From assembly GCF_001649575.2 (NCBI RefSeq), contig NC_051438.1, forward strand, positions 2,916,148 to 2,980,147: a stretch of 64,000 bases of DNA, in the 5' to 3' direction. The stretch is from Kryptolebias marmoratus. Taxonomy: Eukaryota > Chordata > Actinopteri > Cyprinodontiformes > Rivulidae. This document shows positions 56,060 to 64,000 of this stretch, piece by piece. The notes under the pieces are model-generated. The model did no database searches. It had not been told where the DNA came from and was given only the letters and a program-made list of their open reading frames with translations. Each line of letters opens with the position of its first letter. The stretch's first letter is position 1. A program made the translations under genes and the position numbers.

Positions 56060-57560
56060 ACACCATATTAGGACAGTATTCTTGTTGAGGTCATTTTACA
56101 TTTATTGTTATCAGCTTAATGTTGAATATTGTCAACTAAAAATGTCATACATCAACATACAGTGGAGTTGACATGAGCCCTCTACTCCGCATGCAGAGAT
56201 GCTCTTCAGATGCACATACAGCATGCTAACCATCAAGCTTAGGTATCGTACAGCTTGAACAAACCATTTGAAGTGATCCCATCACCATGTGGGGGAGGAT
56301 GGGAGGTTGACAATGGAGAACTTTGTGTAAAGTAGACACAAGACAACCTACTACTGCAGGAGGTGGTAAAAGTCCGCACAGAGGAACCAGATCTAGAAAC
56401 ACAGCAGGAAGATTACTCCCCAAAGCTTGAGAAGCTTGACAATAAAGTGTTTGCAGAAGACTGATCATAACATGCTATGAGGAAACTGGATTCTAGTATC
56501 ATGTATTTAGTGTGATAACAGTGCACCTGGATGGGGGCTGAACCTTTGTAGGATCTTCTCATGACAAAGGCTGTTGATGTCAAAGGGGAGTGATCTGCTG
56601 TCTCACATTTGCCCTTCTTCCATTCATTCAGCAAGAAGCATGCTAAGCCCTGCTTATTTTCACTGTGTAACAGAAATGCCTTCCAATCACTAGGTACTTT
56701 TGTTAGTGCCTTAAAGATGTGAGTCTTCAATGTCCCCCTCCTTTTTCTTTCAGTAGCCTTGGTAGACACTTCCTGATACTTGCCTGTTACAAAGTTGATG
56801 TTATCTATCTTGATGTCATCTTGATCTTACCTATATCAGGTTCTCAGCATGATGTTTTTACTCTTCTAGGGAGTACAAAAGCTGTGACTTGTTAGTCTTC
56901 ACTGGCAACCCATCACTTGTGGCAAGTTCTCATGGATTTACCAGGTCCTGGATGACTGAGAATCTATACCAGCATCGACCCAGGGAGTTGCTTAGTGCTC
57001 ACTAAAGGCTGATGTGGTGCATCAGTGCATGAAAACTAGTTGCTCAAATACATTGAGTTCTGACATCAGTTGTTTGGTTTCTTCATAGAACATCAGACTT
57101 TGGCTGACTTTGCTGTGTTTGCGAATGTTTTCAGCTTCAGGTATTTCAGTGGTGAATTGAAGCTTGTTGATATATCCACCAGTGTTTCCTCTGCCTTTTT
57201 CCTCACTTCACTGACTGACAAAAAGTCTTGCTCCATGTCTTTAGAGATGGTGCCCCAGATGAAAGGCAGCACAGGTTTTCCTTGCCTTCAACTGTGAATG
57301 GGTTGACAGAATTTGATATTGCTTGTACAATCTTGCTTCTAGTTTCTTCACTTTCAACTATTTCTGTTAGCTTGACATTGTTGTGTGCTGACTTTTTTAT
57401 TTATTTTTTGATGAGTCTGCCTTTGCTAACTTCATTGCTGCCTGTAGGTAACTTGCTCTGGAGTTCCTTTAGCAGCATTTTGTCACAGGGTAATTTAGGG
57501 GAAAAATGGTACACATTTTGTACAGATCTGATGAGATTTGATGACACATGATGAAAATAA
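56060..57560 (-). mobile_element. Degraded multicopy transposon-like ORF (same family as 5100-5590)
   Basis: Fragments on the - strand include ERKRRGTLKTHIFKALTKV, PSDWKAFLLHSENKQGLACF and LLNEWKKGK. The 'P-x-x-W-x-x-F-L...N-K...L..FL' pattern is shared by the uncharacterised multicopy proteins mentioned for 5100-5590, N-terminal to the EEAD motif. Many stops are present. Confidence 0.45.
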
Positions 57561-58302
57561 CAATGCAAAACCTTTCAAAATGACACCCATTTTTTCACAT
57601 ATTTCATTAATTTTACAGCCTAGATTCCATATTTTTTTCCAAAGATCTAATGTGCAGTTTCTAATCACGCCTTAACACACGATTATAACTAGTTAGAAAC
57701 AATTTAATAGTAGTCTGTATGGTTCAGAACACCAATAATGACATATTGTCAATATTAGCACTTTTTCAAGTGGTATTGATCTTTAAGAGCTCACCTCGAC
57801 CATGTACACCAGTGGTATGATTACTGACAACTTGATCTGAACAGCTCCTTGGACCTAGTTGTCAAAAATGTATGTCACCAAAAATCCTGAGTGGGTTAGA
57901 GGGTGGTAGTCTTGATACCTAGCCCATGGTCTAAACTGACAGATGTAGTACAACTGGTTACTATGTAAGTTTATCTGAAAAAGATGCTCTGATTTGACGG
58001 AAGACCAAAAAAGTAACCCACTGTTGCACTGTCTGCTTGTGAAGCTAAGGACACTGCAACCACTCAACTGTTTATGTATCATGTAGCTTTTTCAAACCAC
58101 TGGTAAGTATCAGCATGCACCACCTAATGCTTAAGAGAATAATCAAGGTACTTATAATGATTGAAAACAATTCTGTAAACAGAGGGGTAAACATGTTGAC
58201 ATGAAGTACCACTTTGCAGGGTCAACTGCAAATAGTAACAACATTACTATTAGGGCCCTCTAAAACTAAGAGCAATGGGCTGTTAACTTCTGTAAAGTCC
58301 TC

Positions 58303-58304
58303 CC

Positions 58305-58360
<56 letters not shown>

Positions 58361-58361
58361 G
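58303..58361. repeat. (GATA)n microsatellite
   Basis: About fourteen uninterrupted GATA units lie immediately upstream of the CpG-rich promoter-like region. Confidence 0.95.
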
Positions 58362-58379
58362 AGTCAGAAAGCAGCTTTG

Positions 58380-58735
58380 CTGTGGCTTCGTCCTAACGTC
58401 ACTACTTACGTCACCGTGACGTCACCACGCTTCGGCCCGCTGGATCGTTTGTAGGAAAGAGGCGGCACACCGGAAAGCTAACGGACAGCAACAAACTAGC
58501 GGTGATCAAAACTTGATTTCGGCGCCTGTGTGCCTGTGTGGACCTGCTGGATTTAACTCGGGACGTCGGTAAAATCCGTGCGAAGTGACCTTTGTGGCAT
58601 CGAGCACTTTCTACCCGGGTAATGCGAGCGAAGTGAGCGTTTTGGCCTGCTCGGAGACGTCGAGCCCAGCTGACGCTAGCTAGCCGTGTAGCTACTTTTT
58701 TCACAATCCAAATCAAAACAAGGTGAGAGGAGGAA
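58380..58735 (+). promoter_or_regulatory. CpG-rich promoter and candidate non-coding first exon (elf2 by synteny)
   Basis: This is the strongest CpG-rich patch in the right half. It carries a full CRE (TGACGTCA, 58417-58424), a TTACGTCA at 58406-58413 and an AACGTCA at 58396-58402. Downstream, at about 58724, a consensus donor (caag|gtgaga) ends a possible first exon on the + strand. In human the gene after NDUFC1 and MGARP in this direction is ELF2, which has non-coding 5' exons. No ELF2 coding sequence is in the window, so the gene name is an inference. Confidence 0.5.
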
Positions 58736-59374
58736 ACTATCTGCATACACAAATCAGCGCACAGTAAAGAGTCCACAACTCCCAGCCTTGTTGTTTTTGC
58801 TTTGAAAGCTCCCATCGAGCTGCATGTTGTGTTTACTTCAGCAGCTAGGCAGCAGTGGTTAACTAATAGAGACGCTGTGTTTAGCTGTTTGCTGCTAAAG
58901 GAAAATATTATTACCGTACTAAGTGCTGAGGTCGGAGCCCCCTTATATGGAATAAACGTGCCAATTTCTTTTAAAACATCGAATATCCGATCTCCACAGC
59001 GTTTTGAACAGCGGGAGATAAATGAAGCCAATAGAGCAAACTAAGCTAAGTGGTTAGCCGTGGAGTTGGCTGCAGCAGCTAGCAGCTTGTTTACATCCCG
59101 CTCAGAGGGAAGCAGCGCTCCGTCAGAGTGTCTCCAAGCTGCTGAGAACAACCAGGGCTGCTCTGGATGGACTCTGTCACGGTTTGGGGCTTTTTATTGT
59201 TGGATGAGTTGTGTTGGCAGCTAGCCATCAGGACGGCTTTCTTTCTGTTTCCTCTCAGAGCGGCAGGTTTTCAACCCAAAACTACTGTTGTCAAAATTTC
59301 TTCGCCTCAGTTTGGATGTTTTATGGTTGTTGCAGTGTAGAACATCTGGTTGTAGAGGGAAATGTTAGTGAAGT

Positions 59375-59610
59375 ATCATCCATCCATTTGGTTTACCCGC
59401 TTCTGCTATCCGGATCGCTGGGAGCTGGGGTCTGTCTCCTTCAGTCAGTGTGGGAGAGGCGGGGGACACCCTGGACATGTCTCCAGTCCATCACAGGGAC
59501 ACATGGAGACGAACGACACAAACAACCATTCTCATCTAAGGAGGTTGGAGTTACCAGTGAACCTAACATGCCTGTTTTTGGTCAGTGGGAGGCTGATAAA
59601 ACAGAGTAGT
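59375..59610 (-). mobile_element. V-SINE-like SINE, 3' half
   Basis: It begins at the left with a diverged tail (catccatttggtttacccgc). It contains gggggacaccctggacatgt and ccagtccatcacagggacac, and stops at tttggtcagtgggagg before the tRNA-like head. Confidence 0.75.
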
Positions 59611-59819
59611 AGACAGGTGTATGAAGGTGTGCTTTGTTCCCCACACTTCATTTCCTCGAAGAGAAACTGAAACAATCTGGCCGTCACTCTCATTCCATTT
59701 CTCTTTTCACTTATTTGGATATATTCTTGTCTCCTGTCTGGATTTGTTAAATCCTTTCTTCCACAAAGACCTGTCTTTTCTTGAAGGAACAGATATTGTC
59801 CGCTGCCTTTCTGTGTTGA

Positions 59820-60375
59820 GGATTACTCTAAGCTACTACCATACCAAGTTTTAGCTTCATGTCTCTTAAATTGACTGCATTCCAGTCATGTTTGTGTTGA
59901 CTAAGAGTGATTAGTTTGTGGCGAGTATCTTGAATTGGGATGGCTCCAAAACGTAATCAGTTGTAGGTGTACGTCTGATAATCACTTTTTGAAAGTTTAA
60001 TTAAAACCCATGCAGTGGTGCCTGAGATATTTTAATAACAGACACTTTGGGTTGACACAAACAGTGCCAAAGTTTTAAGCAAAAATATTTCACAATGTGT
60101 AGTACTCTGAGTGTGTGTCAGATATGATGCTCGTGCCAAATCTTAGCTCAGTAACTTTAGAAGCAAACATTTTTTTTAATGTTTGCTAAGGGTGATCAGC
60201 TGTGGCAGCCTTCCTGAAAGAGCTCGACTCTCAGAGTTAATCAGTCGTTACCTTCTGAGAGTTTCATTAAAATCTATCCCTTGGTTCATGAAACATTTCG
60301 CTAACAGACAGACAAATGAACACATACATGTGCAAAAACACGATCACTTTTGGTGGCTGGCAAAATAAAAAAAAA
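59820..60375 (+). repeat. Dispersed repeat family, tandem dimer
   Basis: Two diverged units of roughly 270 bp share 'ccaagttttagctt/ccaaatcttagctc', 'gattagtttgtggc/gatcagctgtggca' and 'gatattttaataacagaca/catttcgctaacagacaga', and end in tttggtggctggcaaaataa. Confidence 0.65.
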
Positions 60376-60439
60376 AGTTTTTTGTAACAAGGTGAAGTTA
60401 TTTTTAATTTTCATAATGTTATTAAAACAAAAGTTGTGT

Positions 60440-61515
60440 TGTTTATCTGCTATGAAGCTGTAGTTACTGAAAGCTTTTTGTGGTGTTCCTCAAGGCTCAG
60501 TATTTGGGTCTCTGTTTTACATGAGATACCCTTAAAGTCTCAGAACATTTAAATTTATACTGTTTGCAAACGAAACAAATCTGTTGTACTGGGAATAAAA
60601 ATGTGGGTCCTGGAGAAGAGCTAAATAATCCAAAGAAATTTGGTTCCATGCTAATAAATTTACCCTAAATCGAAATAAAACTAGCCAAAAGTGTTGCTGT
60701 TTTGTGGGGAATGAGATCTGTCCTGGACTACAAATCTTTGTTTATTTTGTAGAATACACTCATTGCACCATATTTGACATATTGTGTGGAAGTCTGGGGC
60801 AATACATCAAAACAAATTTACAGCCGTTGTACATCATGCTAAATAGAATTCTTCATAATGTGGGTTATTGGAAACATACAAACATCAAGTGAACTAAAAC
60901 TTTGGGATATTGTAACTTTTAAAATAGTACACCTTATGTTTAAAGTAAGAAATCATCAGTTTCCACACAATATTTAAAACATGTTTTGTGACAGAGAGGG
61001 AGGTTATAATTTAAGAGGAGAGGGAAATAAAAAAAACAACAACAATGTATTAGAACAACCAAAAAGAGTTTTTGTTCATTAGTGTGTGGAGTAGATTTAT
61101 GGAATGGATGAGTTAAAACGAAGTACAAATATAAACCAGCTTAAAAAACTGTTTAAAAAGGAGCTTATTGGGAAATATGTTATGTAAGATGAGTGTTTCA
61201 AAGACCAATAATGCTATTGATAATATAAAATGTTTAAATAATTGTATATTTAAAGATGAGAATGTGAGATTTAAGTGTCATGTAATGTGAAAATAATTTA
61301 TTTGGTGTTTGGAGATTCAAATGTTTATAAGTTGATGACTATGAGAGAGGCAGAAAAATATAAGATCTTGTATCTTCTACCTGCTCCCTTTCGAACAGAT
61401 AATTTAGGATTGCATGTCAATTGGGCAAGACAGTTTGTTTTAATTATATATATATATATTCCTTGCTTATATTTATTTTTGTCTGTTCAAAATAAAGAGA
61501 GAGAAAGAAAGAAAA
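60440..61515 (+). mobile_element. Jockey/CR1-type LINE, degenerate 3' half
   Basis: Broken + strand frames give GVPQGSVFGSLF-like text at about 60482. A degraded catalytic box (FILFANET, D replaced by N) and TLIAPYLTYCVEVWGNTSKQ at about 60758-60820 follow. Next come ELKLWDIVTFKIVHLMFK-like codons and a tail with caaaataaagagagag at about 61487. All frames are interrupted. Confidence 0.7.
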
Positions 61516-62185
61516 CACAACTTATAATTTTAAGTCACATTTCAATTAACCAGTCCCTCCAGGATTTTGCTGACTTTTTTGTGATTGTTGCGACCTAAAA
61601 GAGAAAACAGGGCAAAAAGAACAAATTAATTTACTAAATAAGGCCTAGTGTTTCTACAGTAATCTGTTCAAGTTTTAATATAAATAAAAACATGACATGT
61701 TGAAAATTAACCCAAAAAGGTTATATTTAAAAATTAATTAATTTTGTCCAGCCCATTTTTGGAGTTTTGTGTGAAATTATGTCAAATTTGCCTTTTTTTT
61801 CCCCTCTGTTTTTGTGTTGTTCCAATACACACAAAGGAAATAAACATGTGTATAACAAAACATGTTTATTGCAATAATTTTCTGGGAGAAATGCTTCTGT
61901 GGAAAAAATTCAGGGGTGCCAACATATATCTGCTGACCATAAACGTATATACATAAGTACCCCTACATACGGTTATATTCAAATATGCGTCTATATTCAT
62001 AAACATACTCACATTACATACATAGTTGTGCAATACGTATATACATCTACACAACAGTATAAACTTATATAATTTTACATTTTAAGACTCTTTTAAAGCA
62101 CACCAAAAAGGAAACACATAATTTAAGATCACTTTACTTGTCTGTACGATGTTACATTAATCCCTCTTCACTGCAACAATATATA
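61516..62185. other. Intergenic, no recognisable feature
   Basis: AT-rich; nothing supported. Confidence 0.4.
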
Positions 62186-62193
62186 CCTAACTG

Positions 62194-63201
62194 TAGTGCT
62201 GGGTGATATAACGATACAAATCGTGGGGACGATAGAAAAGTGTCTATTGTGATATATTTTCTTCTATCGTCTCTATCGTTTCTGTTGTTTCTATCATAAT
62301 TGTATCAATGATTCATGTAAATATTTCATAACGTAGGCTACGACGAATGTATTAGTGTTGTCACTTTGCATACATTCAGTTTATATAAGTGATAAATAAG
62401 AAGAAAAAATATCTATTTTGCAAAGAACCTCCGTTTTGCAACATGACGCTGCTTTACGGCAGCGGCTTTCTGTGCGGCGCAGTGTTTTCACCATAAATGC
62501 TGAAAGATGGAGACGCATGAAGTATCAAACCCGGGGCTGCATCAAGTAGAGACAGCTAGCAGGCAGCCCAAGAAGAAAGACTTTTACCGAAACGAGGGGG
62601 ACGTCTGTGATTTGGTTCAAGAAGTCGACACGGAGCAGAAAAAGGTAATATGCTAACTCTGCTAATGCTAATGCTAACTCTGCTATGAGACTGTTTTCTC
62701 ATCTGATGCCAACACAACAAACCTCTTCTATCACTTANNNNNNNNNNNNNNNNNNNNNNNNNNNNNNNNNNNNNNNNNNNNNNNNNNNNNNNNNNNNNNN
62801 NNNNNNNNNNNNNNNNNNNNNNNNNNNNNNNNNNNNNNNNNNNNNNNNNNNNNNNNNNNNNNNNNNNNNNNNNNNNNNNNNNNNNNNNNNNNNNNNNNNN
62901 NNNNNNNNNNNNNNNNNNNGCCGAAGATAATGGAGTCTGTTGACATTTAATACTGTTACGTCGTAACAGGTACATATATATTGCTGCACTAAAATGCAGC
63001 AGATCTCATTTGTGAAAGTTCAGTTAAATGTCACTTCAAAATAAAGCTTGAAAAAAGTAAGAAATTAGATTATTTTTTCATATTTTTCAGAGAATAACTG
63101 ACAACGTACATAATTGGGGTATATGGTGATATATATCGTTATCGTGATATAAAATTATCCATATCGTGATATAGGATTTTTTTCCATATCAACCAGCACT
63201 A
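62194..63201. mobile_element. hAT-type transposon containing an assembly gap
   Basis: The termini tagtgctgggtgatata and atatcaaccagcacta are inverted. They are flanked by 8-bp target copies cctaactg (62186-62193) and cttaactg (63202-63209), which match at 7 of 8 positions; 8 bp is the hAT size. Internal subterminal motifs with 'gatatatatcgttatcgtga' are typical of this family. A short open stretch (GLHQVETASRQPKKKDFY near 62540) may be a coding remnant. Confidence 0.8.
62738..62919. other. Assembly gap (182 N)
   Basis: A run of undetermined bases lies inside the hAT element. Single undetermined bases also occur at 13498 and 32629. Confidence 0.99.
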
Positions 63202-63450
63202 CTTAACTGGAATTCATCTAGATATTAACTGACAAGAGAAGCTGGTGAAATCCTGGAACAGCTCCTCTGGTTAGGAGTCTTCCCACTGTGAGGAGGAGGG
63301 GGAGGTGAAAACTCACTCTAACAAATCTAACAAAAACGTTAAATATATAAAACCATATTTAGTACTTATCAAACAATAAAACTGGTCAAGTTACACAGAT
63401 CACCGTTTCACTTCATCCTAAATGTTCTGTTTCTTTAAGTGAAAGGCCTG

Positions 63451-64000
63451 CAGGGTTTCCCCCAGCGTATTATAAGCCTGGCGGACCACCAGGCTTAACT
63501 GCCCCTACACCCAGCCTAAGCTCCGCTTGTTTATTGTACAATATGTCATTTTTTATACACATTTTTCTCCACCCGCAACCCCAAAAGTATAAATCTACGC
63601 TGTGATCACCGCGTGAGGGTGTGCGCACCAACAGTGACGCAATTGTGCTGTCCCTGCCCCAGCATGAAGACCCTGTGTGGTGTGGTGTTGCGTTGCACTG
63701 TCGTGCACCTTTCGGAAGTTTGCGCGGACCTTGCGCTCCCCGCTCCATTCAAAATGGACGATTTTGGTGCTCTAGCGGAGCTGGTTCGCCTGTATCAGCA
63801 TTTATATGATCCCTCTATGAGAGATCACAAAGAAAATCAAATGGTTCAAAACCCACGGAAGGAGATTACTGCTGCAGCCGATAAAAAGGAGTGTTTATAG
63901 ACCACAGAGGAAAGAAATATTATTTCTATGATGGGCGAATCACAACTAAAGAAAATAAATCAACGAAAGTCAAACTGAATGCTTTAAGTTTAAACATCCT
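63451..64000 (+). mobile_element. CAGGGTTT-terminal DNA transposon with MADF-like ORF, runs off the window
   Basis: It starts with cagggtttcccccag. The next 250 bp match, in reverse, the right part of the element at 6801-7706. Unlike that copy it retains the segment encoding a MADF-like domain. The right end is beyond 64000. Confidence 0.75.
63754..63900 (+). CDS. MADF-like DNA-binding fragment of transposon
   Basis: The 48-codon frame MDDFGALAELVRLYQHLYDP continues SMRDHKENQMVQNPRKEITA and ends with TAG at 63898. MADF domains typically read L(I/V)xLVxxxPxLYDxxxxxYK...NAWxxIA. The LVRLYxHLYD and NxxKEI parts match, but the conserved tryptophan is R here. Such domains occur in DNA-binding accessory proteins of some transposons. 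The stop is early for the domain, and sequence after it (tattatttctatgatg) hints at further exons or decay. Expression is unknown. Confidence 0.5.
   Translation: MDDFGALAELVRLYQHLYDPSMRDHKENQMVQNPRKEITAAADKKECL

Noticed and set aside
58411..59031. 206-codon - strand frame over the CpG-rich region
   Set aside because: GC-rich first-exon DNA often gives long chance frames. The translation has no domain, and the splice donor points to + strand transcription.
62500..62650. Coding exon of a host gene near the assembly gap
   Set aside because: The short open stretch lies between the inverted ends of a hAT element with an 8-bp target duplication, so it belongs to the transposon.
1..64000. tRNA, rRNA, CRISPR arrays or bacterial operon signals
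   Set aside because: None was seen. The B-box-like motifs present belong to SINEs, and the tandem repeats are micro- or minisatellites without CRISPR-like spacing.

Overview
The window looks like nuclear DNA of a ray-finned fish, probably an acanthomorph. Small vertebrate exons with GT/AG borders are scattered in AT-rich sequence that is crowded with transposable elements: L1-type and CR1/L2-type LINEs, tRNA-derived SINEs, Tc1-like, hAT-like and PIF/Harbinger-like DNA transposons, and TTAA-flanked MITEs. One dispersed repeat resembles a family I associate with killifish and livebearers, so Cyprinodontiformes is a guess, not a demonstrated assignment.

Two protein-coding genes can be assembled exon by exon on the + strand. 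ndufc1 (complex I subunit C1) has coding exons at 4288-4333, 6578-6681 and 11232-11291 and predicts 69 aa. mgarp (mitochondria-localized glutamic acid-rich protein) has coding exons at 32778-32853, 39064-39164, 39311-39416, 41347-41364 and 44948-45246 and predicts 199 aa. A further phase-compatible open exon at 49515-50476 could give a longer acidic-tailed isoform of about 420 aa. As I recall the human 4q31 region, NDUFC1, MGARP and ELF2 lie in this order and on the same strand. A CRE-rich, CpG-rich candidate first exon at about 58380-58735 is therefore a plausible elf2 promoter, but no ELF2 coding sequence is present.

Layout: 1-2495 holds a 5'-truncated L1-type LINE with a clean 813-codon ORF2 fragment on the - strand. 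4.2-12.2 kb is ndufc1, with transposon remnants in its introns. 12.2-21.8 kb is a patchwork of degraded LINEs, SINEs, a histone H3 pseudogene fused to a LINE tail, and a hAT element with a Harbinger-like element inside it. 21.8-32.6 kb holds two nearly full-length L1/Tx1-like elements head to head: A (-, 21790-27095, bounded by a perfect 13-bp target-site duplication) and B (+, about 27133-32571). Their 5' ends lie 37 bp apart and each carries an ETS/YY1-like motif. 32.6-50.7 kb is mgarp. 50.7-64 kb holds MITEs, LINE fragments, the elf2-like promoter, a hAT element containing an assembly gap, and the start of a MADF-domain transposon that has a deleted sister copy in ndufc1 intron 2.

The two genes both encode mitochondrial proteins. 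Much of the window is mobile DNA, and its most informative feature is the readable order of nested insertions.
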